Below are positions 54,077 to 64,000 of a stretch of 64,000 nucleotides of DNA, piece by piece; positions within the stretch are counted from its first letter, which is position 1, and every line of letters begins with the position of its first letter. Where the stretch lies: positions 11,552,882 through 11,616,881 of the forward strand of contig NC_036454.1 of assembly GCF_002775205.1 (NCBI RefSeq), given 5' to 3'. The translations under genes were made by a program, and so were the position numbers. The DNA comes from Xiphophorus maculatus. Taxonomy: Eukaryota; Chordata; Actinopteri; Cyprinodontiformes; Poeciliidae. The notes beneath the pieces were generated by a model. It was not told where the DNA came from. It saw only the letters and a program-made list of their open reading frames with translations, and did no database searches.

Positions 54077-56679
54077 ATGTTCAGGTCGCTTCGGTTGCTG
54101 CTGCAGGTGCTATGGGCCCAGCTGCTCTGTGGGTGGGTAATGGGCTCCGAGCTAACCTTCGAGCTGCCTGACAACGCCAAACAGTGTTTCTACGAGGACA
54201 TCATCACCGGCACCAAGTGCACGCTGGAGTTTCAGGTATTCATAGTTATGATAGCGTTTGTCATGTAGCGGCTTTGTAATTGATTTCCCCTGTAAGGTTT
54301 TTATTAGTATTTAATAATAGTATTTAGTTGAATTAACTAAATGCATAGAAAATTCCCATGACTGTGTGGTTTTGTTGTCTCTCCTAGGAGTAAAAACACA
54401 GCTAAACAGATGAGCTCTGAGCCTGTATGCAATACATGGGACGAAAACACATAGTTGGTGGCAGTATCAGCCCCTTTAATGGCTTTATCCATGAGGGAAA
54501 TGAGTTTAAATACAGAAAGACATGGCAAAGTATATAATTGATAAAGAATAGATGAATTTGTTGACAGCTACAACTAAGCCAATGGCCACTTCCTGGACGA
54601 AGCTAAGCATGGTTAATTTGTTATTTAGCATTTTTACTTGATCGTAATGTGACAATGCACATTGATAAACATGGAAGCACCATATAAATGTGCTAAATCT
54701 TCTAAAAGTAAGAAAACCCCCAAAACGATACCTACCAAGAAACACAAATTTAAACCTAAGAGTTGGCAAGAAAAAAATTAGACAAACTCATTCCAAAAAA
54801 CTTAAGTAAATTATGAGATTATAAATTTCTCAACTGGAAAAGGTAGTGTATCTCTCAGGGCTACTAGTGGAAAGTTTTAAGAATCTTAGTGTGTGGTTTG
54901 TGTGTGATGATCGGAGGAAGTGGGAGATGAATAGATTGGGGCCTAGTCTGCAGTAAGATGGCCAGTAGTTTCATCTGTCATGTTTTTTTTTTTAAAAAAA
55001 AGAAGAAGCTGCAGCAACAGCAGAGCCAAAAAGCAAAGGTCTCAGTTCACGAGTTTCTATTTAAACTCTCACCTATATGTATGAGACAAGAGAAAAAACG
55101 TTTGATTCCAGATTCAGATGGTTGAAATTAACTTTCTTAATAGGATTACTAAGATCTGCCACGAAGTTAGGACAAGGACTTCTGTCTCAGAATATTTTCA
55201 GAATTGGCATGCTCTGGATTGACAAAGTATTGCCTTTAATCAATGTGATGGATTATTGAATGCAGATAACATTCCTATTCTGTCATAGAATTGCTTTGGG
55301 TCTTGATGAAGTCAGTATATGATTTATTATTGTGCTGAATATGTAAAAAAAACATTAAAGTTTCTACAAATCTAACAGATTTGTTATGGACAGTCATTAG
55401 TGAGTCCTTGGTGTTAATCTGTCAAACACAATACCTAATCAAATCACTATTCTGCACTAGAATGTTGTTTTTGTGTAAATAAAAATAATTGTTCTTCTCT
55501 TTGTTCTCCCAGGTTGTAACTGGTGGTCACTATGACGTAGACTGCCGCCTAGAGGACCCAGACGGCACTACACTTTACAAGGAGATGAAAAAGCAGTATG
55601 ATAGTTTTACCTTTACAGCTGCCAAGAATGGCACTTTCAAGTTCTGCTTCAGCAACGAGTTCTCCACTTTCACACACAAGACCGTTTACTTTGATTTCCA
55701 AGTCGGTGATGATCCTCCTCTCTTCCCCAATGAGAACAGAGTCACTGCTCTCACTCAGGTGAGTGTTAGGTTTGCTGATGTGTAGCACAGATTGTAGCAA
55801 TGTGGATAACACTGACAAACAATAACACTTCAGTACATTGACAATTCAAAACCACCATGTTGACATTAAAGTTAGTCTGGTAGAAGCCTGTTTAAAAGAA
55901 TAGACTGTTGTCATCACAAGAATGATGACAACAGTCAGAATGTTTTTTGTCCTTATTATATTTTGAATTTATTGTTTTAAATTCTTTGTGTGCTTAGCTT
56001 TTTCACTTTATGTTTTCTATATCTTATTGATCACTCATGTTCAGCATTGTTTCAGCTGTGGCTGGTGTTAAAGTGTTTTATAAATAAAGTTAATGATTAT
56101 GATATCCATATAACCACATTATTAAAATGAAATAAATATATTAAAGTAACTGCTGAGTTCTTCTTCAGCAGTGAACTTGAAAACCTAAAAGAGGGAAACA
56201 AAAATCTTGCGATCACTGTTCAGCCTCTTCACATTATTTGGGTTGGATTTCCTAAATTATTTGCGTCCGAATGTTACTACAATGTGTTTTTGTTGTCAGA
56301 GGTGCAAACCCCCAGAAGCAGCTATGCCAGAGTTTAAGTTCTTCCCTGTTTCATTTTCAGCTTATTTTGAATATTGAAAAATATTTCCGTTCCAACTAAA
56401 ACTCCTAAATCAATTTGTCTTCAATTCTTTCACTTGTACCAGATGGAATCAGCCTGCGTGTCTATCCATGAGGCACTGAAGTCTGTCATAGACTACCAGA
56501 CGCACTTCCGCCTCCGAGAGGCCCAGGGGCGCAGTCGGGCGGAGGACCTGAACACCCGTGTTGCCTTCTGGTCTATCGGAGAGGCCATTATCCTGCTTGT
56601 GGTCAGCATCAGCCAGGTGGTCCTGCTTAGAAGTTTCTTCTCGGACAAGAAGACCACCATGACACGAGTTGGATCGTAA
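54077..56679 (+). CDS. tmed7: TMED7, p24-family cargo receptor (3 coding exons)
   Basis: p24/TMED proteins are single-pass membrane proteins that cycle between ER and Golgi and help load COPI and COPII vesicles. Coding exons: 54077-54235, 55513-55758, 56443-56679. All are GT-AG and in phase, giving 213 aa (human TMED7 224). A signal peptide covers about 1-23. The GOLD domain starts at [16 protein letters not shown], with the conserved cysteine pair near C64 and C98 and an NGT glycosylation sequon at N92. A coiled-coil region follows ([20 protein letters not shown]). The transmembrane segment is about 178-198 ([18 protein letters not shown]). The cytosolic tail [15 protein letters not shown] keeps the FF export signal. 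The tail and the GOLD sequence match TMED7 better than TMED3. An upstream in-frame TTG lies in or near the 5' UTR acceptor and is not the start. Confidence 0.96.
54236..55512 (+). other. tmed7: tmed7 intron 1 of the coding region
   Basis: Bounded by CAG|GTATTC and CCCAG|GTTGTA. AT-rich, with no element or exon recognised. Confidence 0.8.
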
Positions 56680-58290
56680 CAGCGTTTGGGCTGCAGGACC
56701 TGGTTCATCACTTTTTGTTTATATCTGAGCAGGTGTGCATAGCATAGAGTGAGTAAGAACAGCAGTGCTGATGTGAAGGTTTGCTCATATCAAACATTCT
56801 GATATTTCCTTCTTGATTAGCACTGTGGTTCTTAAAAACTTTATGCAAATAACTCTTGTGGCAAAAATTGTGTTGAGGGGTTAAGTAAGATGACAGGAGG
56901 GGCTAGAAGATGTGGTTATTAAAAACAGGTCAAGCTGGCCTGTGGTTACAACAGACCTTGAGTTATGTTCTTGTTTTATTTGTGTTTTTGTAGTGTCCGT
57001 CTTTTACCCTTCCCCATCTGCTGCATTTTTCAAAGTGCAGTTTGTAGAAAACAAAATGTACTCAATCTTGGGATTTATGGATATTTCTCCAATCTTCATC
57101 TCTGGAATCACACTTGACGCAAAGGTCGCTCTCCACAAAGATTTTATTTTACCAAATAAATCTATTTGTTAATAAATAAATCTGTTTACTAAAAGAATAA
57201 ATAGATTCATTTATTATATTAGGTGAGCTAAAGAAAATTGTTTTGGTTATTGTCCGCTTTTCATTTTAAATAAGTCATTTGAGAGGATGATGCCAGATAA
57301 AGACCATCATTCATACTAATTTAACTCTCCTGCACAAAACTTTGATTTGTACACTCATCACACTTAAGTAACCAAATACCTATGAAAGAATTAATTGGTA
57401 AAGCAGTTTAATTTCAATTAACTACATGTTCTGTCAGCTAATTAATGCCTTGATTTATCACCAAGATTAAATTAAGGAGTTGTGCTGTTTTATTTGAATT
57501 GTGCGTTTTGTGTCTGAAGGTGGTAAAGCCAACAATTTTAACTCCACAAGCTTCTCCAATTTGTGTTTAGTGGTTTATCTAGTCCTGCCTTTTTCTGTTT
57601 TAAAGTGTAATGGCATATTTATCCCATAGCCTTGTGTTCTTTTTAGTTTTATGCAACACTGTTGTAAATTTGTTTAAAAAGTTGTTTTTTTCCCCAAACA
57701 AAATACTTTCATTATTATTGGGTTAAAATTGTAATTTGAATCAATCTTGTGCTGGCTAATTGGATTGTTTACAAAATAAACAGTAAGCACCCATATTTCT
57801 AGTTTCATTTTGATTTTGACTCCAGAGTAAACGTGTTGCACTAGATTAAATTGGTTTGGTTTTCTGAGATTTATTTATTTTTTGTTTATTCACACACACC
57901 ACTGAGACACAACCTTCCTGTGGATTATCAATGGTTTGTTGCAGAGTCATAATGATAGCAGATCAGCTGAAAAACCTTACTTTTATATTTTAAGGGGTTT
58001 AAATTTGTTGTTGATTTACCGACATGCTTTACCAGTGTTTTTTATTCCTTATATTTTCTATTTGTGTTAATTGGATCGAACAGATAATTTAAAAAACACC
58101 TGAATGGTTTACTAAAATATCTTAGATATGCAGTTGCGTTTTGGTTTTTGCATCTTTTCTAGTCACCTTGTTTTAATACTGATGTGTGGTGGAATGTTGG
58201 TATTTCTCCAAACCTTATGCACTGGTAGTGATAGGTCACTATACCTGTGGTAATTTTTGGATGTTAAGTTACCGGGATGTTTGAATAAAT
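56680..58290 (+). other. tmed7: tmed7 3' UTR
   Basis: AT-rich noncoding DNA after the TAA at 56677-56679. Canonical AATAAA signals occur at several places, including 57775-57780 and 58284-58289; the latter would give a 1.6-kb 3' UTR ending just before a hAT-type mini-element. Confidence 0.5.
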
Positions 58291-58506
58291 TTCTGTTCAA
58301 AATTTCTGTTTATATGACCTTTTTTTTAATCACTTTGTGAAGAAAGGCACATTAACCTTAGAGCTGTACCTCCTGGTAATCTTTCTTTCAACCTGTAGGG
58401 GGCGGTATTACCAAAACTAATGGAAAAGTCGTCAAATCCAATTAAACGTTGCTATGACATTGCCCATTGTTTGGAAGACAGTAGAAAAAGATGAAAATAT
58501 TTATAC

Positions 58507-58710
58507 CAGGGGTGCCCAAAGTCGATCCTCGAGGGCCAACATCCTGCATGTTGTAGTTTTCTCCCTGGTTTAACACATCTGGATCCAATGATGACTCGTT
58601 AGAAGGCCTAAGAAGAACATTGACATGCTGATAAGGTTGTTACTACCACCAGGGAGAGAACTGAAACTTGCAGGATGCCGGCTCTCCAGGACAGACTTTG
58701 GGCACCCCTG
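58507..58710. mobile_element. hAT-type MITE with perfect 8-bp target duplication (tmed7-fem1c gap)
   Basis: A 204-bp element with inverted ends of about 63 bp. Left CAGGGGTGCCCAAAGTCGAT and right (read on -) CAGGGGTGCCCAAAGTCTGT, both running on to CATCCTGCA and TCTCCCTGGT. The direct repeat ATTTATAC flanks it at 58499-58506 and 58711-58718. Non-coding; the ends are similar to the copies at 27.9 and 48.1 kb. Confidence 0.92.
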
Positions 58711-58719
58711 ATTTATACT

Positions 58720-59580
58720 TTAAATTGAGACTACCTTCCCCTCTCAGAAAAAAATAAATGATCAACTAAGGCAACAATTACGTTTAAACATGCAAAAAAT
58801 ATTGACTCGCAGTTGGATATGAGTGTGTTGCACTTCTAAATGGCTGACGTAATCTGCCATAGAATATTGTCCTTACCAATTCACATTTTTACACATCAAG
58901 GTTGTGTATTAAAAGCTTTATATCTTAAAAATGACTGTTTTTGTGTCCCCTAAGGTTCCAATAAAATGTAAGCAGCAAAGAATACTTAGTCCCACACAGT
59001 ATATATTTGTACAACATAATTATGTTCACCATTTGCAAATTACTCATATTGCTTCATCGTGCACACATGCATTTTGGTCTTATTTGTGCTTTTATAATAG
59101 ACAAATTATGTCTGTTTGCTTTCTCTTGTTTAAGTCACATTATGTTTCATTATGCTCTATTTTCCTATTTTTATTTCTGCTGCTGCCTACAAGAAGTTAT
59201 CTCATTGCATTGCAATGTTTATTATATCTCACTGCACTGAGATATAACAAACTTTTCTTTATATTAACTATATTTTTTAATATGGGTAAACTTTAGTCAT
59301 TACATCGGTTACAGACAAACTTAATTATGAAGTGGAAAGAAGGCAAATAGATTTTTATCTTTCTTTGCAAAGTATGGTATTCATGAGTCAGCCTAACACA
59401 TCCACCAGTTGTTGCAGTGACAACAGCAAATCATTTGACATATGTCTACTAATTTTACACATCTATACACTGAACTTTTTGCCTATACTTCATCCTCAGA
59501 CAGATTCAAAAGATTTAATCTATAAAAATGAATTGTCTGGGTCATTCTAACATACAGATATGCTTAGATCTGAATCGTTC
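58720..59580. other. tmed7-fem1c intergenic DNA
   Basis: AT-rich noncoding DNA without a recognised gene or repeat boundary. Confidence 0.55.
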
Positions 59581-59589
59581 CATTGTTGC

Positions 59590-60012
59590 TCTTACTGGAT
59601 ATTTAGGATCGTTGTCCAGTTGGAGGTAGAGCCTCCACCGCAGTATGAAGTTCTGTAGTCTTTACAACTTTTCCTCCATGTTTGCCTAGTATGCAGCTCA
59701 ATATGTTTTCCTACCAAGAGCATGAGCCATGTCCCTACAGAAGAACAGTATTCCCACAACATGGTAATATTTGCATGTTTCATCATGGTGTGTTCAAGAA
59801 ATTGTGCGATGTACGTTTTCCATTTCACAATGTGCTTTGCATGTTGGCCGAAAGTAACATTTTTGGTTTTACCTGTAATAATACAAATGCTTAATTTTCC
59901 TTACACCTCACAATTCTGCGTTTCTTTGTGTTGACCTAGAAAATCCGAGTATTGTAACATCACACATTTTTAAAATTAAAAACTTCAGTCAGTTGAATAC
60001 TTTTGCAAGACA
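59590..60012. mobile_element. Degenerate Tc1-family fragment upstream of fem1c
   Basis: GGATCGTTGTCCAGTTGGAG, GAAGAACAGTATTCCCACAA and the terminal TTGAATACTTTTGCAAGACA are decayed forms of sequence blocks found in Tc1-type repeats of fish. The transposase region between them is broken and mostly lost. Confidence 0.55.
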
Positions 60013-60081
60013 CTTGATAAATTTGATTTTCGTTTAATTTTGCGGGAGGAATTGTTATTTCGATTCCGGATTTAAAAAAAC

Positions 60082-60123
60082 AAAAAAACAATTCTAATCA
60101 GATTTTTTGTTAATCTGATTTTT
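60082..60123. repeat. Hairpin AATCAGATT/AATCTGATT
   Basis: A perfect 9-bp stem with a short T-rich loop sits at the boundary between decayed Tc1 DNA and the fem1c promoter. Confidence 0.7.
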
Positions 60124-60219
60124 AAATTTCAGCTGGCAACGCACATATTTTTACTTCCTCCAAGCTCATGTTTTAGAAAGCCGCATATTTGCCAAAGTTT
60201 GATCAGTACACCTTTAGTC

Positions 60220-61146
60220 TTGCTCCGTATTCTTCCCAACTTTAGTTTCCTGCGATCGACTACGTAACAAGCTACCCGATCTGTGATTGGACAGTGGCCC
60301 GTCAGTCATTCCCCTTTAAGGAGAGAAAAGACTGCGTTGAGCTGGTGATTTGACAGAAACGGAGTCGTGATCGTCCGGTCTGCTCGTGGGCGGTTAGGCT
60401 CCCTAATTTACGTTTTACCTCTTTGGGAAATATTCCACCGAGTCAGTTCGCTGAGTGGTTTCACCGGAAGAGTATAACCCTCCCCTTTCTAGGGGATAGA
60501 ATCAGTTTCCTTTTGATTTTTGCTTTTTTTTGACGCGTGTGAGAGGAAACACTCCGCTCTGACACTGGGGGATATCCCCAGCTCTTTCGGTCGTTTTCCA
60601 GGCTAGGCTAACAGCCGCGGCAGTAGCACGGGATTACGGGCGGGGGTGAATTTCTTCTCTTCGGCCCTAAGAAGGAGGATATAAAAACCGCGAAATGCCG
60701 TGGAACAATGACGAGCGAAGGGAACAGAGCTGACGAAGGAGAGGAAGACACACCAGCGGGAGAGAGTCGCACAGACGAGCAGTAAAGAGGTGAAAAGTAG
60801 AACAGTATTCGAGCTTCATCGATCAAGGAAGTTTATTAGCTAACTCGCTAGCTCGTCGTTAAATGTACCGCCTGATCATCAAGGGTCGTTTGAAACGACT
60901 CGGTTATTAATAGACGTAAAGTTTCACATAACCGACTGTACTGATGCCAAAGTGCAAAGGCTGATCTGTTAACAGCCTCGTACCTCTCTGGGCTCTTAAT
61001 AACAAAACCGAAGCTAACTAGCTTAGCGTTAGCTTGAAATTGGAAGGTTGTAAACAAAGGGTTCCCAGCTTCAAGTGACCCTTGCCCCCCTTTGTTTTAC
61101 CGACATCATTACCCTTTGACCCCAACCGTGAAGCTCGCCGTCAGAT
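60220..61146 (+). promoter_or_regulatory. fem1c: fem1c promoter and long 5' UTR
   Basis: CpG frequency rises sharply from about 60240. An inverted CCAAT box (GATTGGACAG, about 60283-60292) lies near the upstream edge. The following ~800 bp lead unspliced into the fem1c ATG, and several short upstream ATGs are present. Position and composition support a promoter plus leader; the start site is not defined. Confidence 0.55.
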
Positions 61147-61690
61147 ATGGATTTAAAGACGGCGGTGTATAACGCGGCCAGGGACGGGAAACTCCGTTTG
61201 CTTCAGAAACTGTTGGAGAACAAAGATGGACATGAAGTCACCAAGCTGATGGGCGAGAAGACGAACGGAGCCACCCCGTTGCTGATGGCCGCCCGGTACG
61301 GCCACCTGGACCTGGTGGAGTACCTGCTGGAATGCTGCTGCGCTCCGGTCGAGGTCGGAGGCTCGGTGAACTTTGATGGGGAGACAATAGAGGGGGCGCC
61401 GCCTCTCTGGGCTGCCTCTGCGGCGGGTCACCTGAAGGTGGTCCAGTCCCTGCTGGGGCACGGAGCTTCTGTCAACAGCACGACCCTCACCAACTCTACG
61501 CCCCTGAGGGCAGCCTGCTTTGACGGGCACCTGGACATCGTCAGATACCTAGTGGAGCACAAAGCTGACCTGGAGGTGGCCAACAGACACGGACACACGT
61601 GTCTAATGATTTCCTGTTACAAGGGCCACAAAGAGATAGCGCAGTACCTGCTGGAGAAAGGTGCGGATGTCAACAGGAAAAGTGTAAAAG
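61147..61690 (+). CDS. fem1c: FEM1C, CUL2 E3 ligase substrate receptor (first coding exon, partial)
   Basis: FEM1C recruits proteins with C-terminal arginine-type degrons to the CUL2-Elongin ubiquitin ligase. This exon encodes the first 181 residues: the start MDLKTAVYNAARDGKLRLL and a run of ankyrin repeats (TPLLMAARYGHLDLVEYLL, PPLWAASAAGHLKVVQSLL, TPLRAACFDGHLDIVRYLV, TCLMISCYKGHKEIAQYLL). D77 and D126, known in FEM1C for gripping the degron arginine, are both present. The exon ends KSVKG with the donor GTAAGT at 61691; family members continue NTALHD in the next exon, which was not found before 64000. The gene is therefore cut by the window edge. Identity to human FEM1C is clearly higher than to FEM1A or FEM1B. 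Confidence 0.95.
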
Positions 61691-64000
61691 GTAAGTTCAA
61701 ATGTACCCAGACTACATACACTGTCTCAGCCCAGTTAAGTGCTTAGGGAGGTATAATGGAATAAGCAGTTGACCAAAATCAACTAAAGCCCAACTAAATT
61801 TTAGGTTTTTTGCAGGAAAAAAAACGTCAACTACTAATAAAATCAGAAGAAGTAAACCTACATGGACAATCTACTGTCTGCAGCTGTTGTCTGCACACTA
61901 ACATTATTTGATTTCTGTCCAGATTTGGTCAGAATTTGACAAGTTCATTTTTTACTTTTCATACACTTATCACATTTTTAGCCTAACTACATGTGCTGTC
62001 TGTCCCCAGCTAATGCAGACTTTGGAATCATGAGTAAAGTCAGACAAAAAAATCTTCAGCCTCAGGAAGCCTAACCAGTTGCATCAAATCATTTACTTTG
62101 CAGTAATCCCTCTTCTTCCTCAGTTAGCAAGGGGTGACTTCCTTTAAACAAAAACCAGCCTCTAGCAGAATCAGGTCAGAATTTATCATATTTAACTGAT
62201 TGCATACTGACAGCTATATTGGCAACATTTATGTCAAGATAAAATGCTTCCAACATGATGCAAGCTTTCAAAATGATACAAGGAAAACTTATTGAAGATA
62301 GTGATAAAGAGAACTTAAATTCATTGTTTTAAAATTTGTTTTTATGCGCTCCTGGATTTGCTGCTCTGCAAACATCAGCCAATAGGGTCTCATGTAGTAT
62401 TGCTCCTAGAAACTTCAACTTCCCAGGCTTTATTTTGTTTTGGGTATTTTAGATGTGCTCTATGAAGACAAACAAAAAAAAAACAATCTTCTAATGGACT
62501 TTCGGTGAATACTGAACCGATCATTATAGTCACCAAATTTCAAGTCTATAAATCCATCAATCAACAGTTTTTGTGTTTTTTGATCATCTACATAATCATA
62601 TCCCTTAATGGTTAAAGGGAGATCATCTTTTAATTCCTTTTCTGCTGGATTCAAACTGTTGATTCCAAAAAAAAAACAAAAAACAAAAAAACAGCAGCAC
62701 ATCTGTTCCCTTTGTGTTGTGATTTTGGAGGTCAGACCTCAGAGAAAACAAGTTGTCAGTATTGGCCACTAAAACTAGCCAGACCAGTGCATCAAAATGA
62801 ACCAGAACCACCACACAGCTTGTAAAACAATGTCATACGACACAAAAATGGAGATGCATTTGCATATTTCTGGCCTAAATGACTCAGCATACCAACACGA
62901 ACTTCTGGTTTCAATGGAAAGCTACGTCAGCTCTGTCTCTGTCTGGGTGTGTCTGAAGTATCAGACTTAGTCTTTTTACTTAGAGTTCCAGAAACACTAA
63001 AAGATCCCAGGTCATTTACTCATAGATCATGTCAACAGTATATGATTACAAATTATAGTATTACACGAACCTCAATCCTTTATTTGTTATACAATGTAAT
63101 GTAACATATGGTGTGTGCAGCAAATAACTGGTGCATGCGGTTCAGCGAACGCTTGACATGGGAGTTGCATTCTCAAAATCTGTCTCCATCGTGTAATTAT
63201 CATGTAAATCCTGCAGAACAGTGACAAACCTGCAAGCAGGCACATGTATTAGGTTGGCATATATTAGTTCCCACCTCCTACACATCATTGATTTAAAAAA
63301 GAAAAAGAACAACATTTCTCATACAGCTTACCTTCAGCTCGCCTGATTAAATTGCAGCGTATGGATGATGCAACATTAATTTCTGTTCAGTGAGTTTGAA
63401 CAGGAGCTGTATCCTCCTTTACCAATACAACTGTGATCATTGGTATTTTTTTTCCACCCATTACATTTATAATGAGCGACTTCTTTCTTAAAAAAAATGA
63501 TTGGCTCAGTGCTAGTTAAGCTAGTAAGAAGTGGTAGAATCAAATAATAGAAATCACCTAATAATAAGCAAACCTCTAGTCTGCTGTCATTAAATCAGTG
63601 CATTTTCCTCCTTTAGTTTCTCAATAACTTGTTGGTGTTCAGGCTTAGCTTCTGCTTTAAAATATTCCATAGTTAGCCTTTGTTTTCAAAGTTCCTCTGA
63701 AATTCTGAGAGTTTCATATCTTCACTATTTTTTTTTTACTTTTTTAGATGCAGTGGAAAGTGTAGCAACTGCATGATTAGGACCAAATAAGGAAAACAAT
63801 ATTACGGTATTCTTTATGCAATATCCTTAATACACGAAGCATGTTAAAACAGTTTCTGCAGTCAAGTTATGAAACTCAATCCCACCTGTTGGACATTTGA
63901 ACCTCCTGTAGCTCGGTCATATCAAACTGCTGTCAAAGTTTTTGTGAAAAGCTTGTTTTGATCCAGTGGGAGCCTCAGTTGTCGTTTATCCAGAAACCAC
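61691..64000 (+). other. fem1c: fem1c intron 1 (partial)
   Basis: AT-rich intronic DNA following the GTAAGT donor, with no coding exon found. It contains an A-rich tract near 62665-62695. The next exon lies beyond the window. Confidence 0.8.

Noticed and set aside
58392-58403. Second CTCF site (CCTGTAGGGGGC)
   Set aside because: It has a mismatch at a strongly preferred position (CCT for CCA) and little supporting flank; not called.
61153-61530. Minus-strand ORF opposite fem1c exon 1
   Set aside because: Shadow of the ankyrin-coding exon.

Overview
The window is nuclear DNA from a ray-finned fish, very probably a teleost. Its genes are split by introns with GT-AG borders. The proteins are close to vertebrate SMAD4, MEX3C, TMED7 and FEM1C. 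Introns and intergenic DNA carry fish-type Tc1 remnants, small hAT-type inverted-repeat elements, a 5'-truncated non-LTR retrotransposon and long simple repeats. I cannot name the species. No prokaryotic features, CRISPR arrays, or rRNA or tRNA genes were recognised.

Layout: (1) 1-26,500 has no coding exon I can support. It is AT-rich intergenic (or giant-intron) DNA with microsatellites, a degenerate Tc1 copy near 16.4-16.9 kb, another near 22.3-22.6 kb, a retrotransposon tail at 23,371-24,067 with a 12-bp target duplication, and a stretch at 24.58-25.18 kb that reads like conserved regulatory DNA. (2) 26,190-34,428 holds smad4 on the + strand: CTCF-like and NRF1/CCAAT promoter-type motifs, a probable noncoding first exon, and nine coding exons (512 aa). 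(3) 34.4-40.9 kb is 3' UTR and intergenic DNA, including a dead Tc1 transposase copy at 35,066-35,979. (4) 40.9-52.0 kb is mex3c on the - strand: five coding exons (680 aa), two KH domains and a C-terminal RING, with a probable long 3' UTR and element-rich introns. (5) 53.6-58.3 kb is tmed7 on the + strand (213 aa), head-to-head with mex3c. (6) 60.2-64.0 kb is the start of fem1c on the + strand: promoter, 5' UTR and first coding exon, with the rest beyond the window.

The four genes do not form one pathway. SMAD4 is the common mediator of TGF-beta/BMP signalling. MEX3C is an RNA-binding ubiquitin ligase. TMED7 is a p24 cargo receptor of the early secretory pathway. FEM1C is a CUL2 substrate receptor for C-terminal degrons. 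The context is instructive as synteny: SMAD4 and MEX3C lie together on human 18q21, TMED7 and FEM1C together on human 5q22, and here both pairs sit within 35 kb.

I found no clearly new biological system. The points most worth a second look are the shortened SMAD4 linker, the extra introns of mex3c (including a 46-bp exon carrying the KH2 GPKG loop), a family of hAT-type mini-elements with recoverable 8-bp target duplications, nested elements in the last mex3c intron, and the candidate regulatory blocks upstream of smad4.
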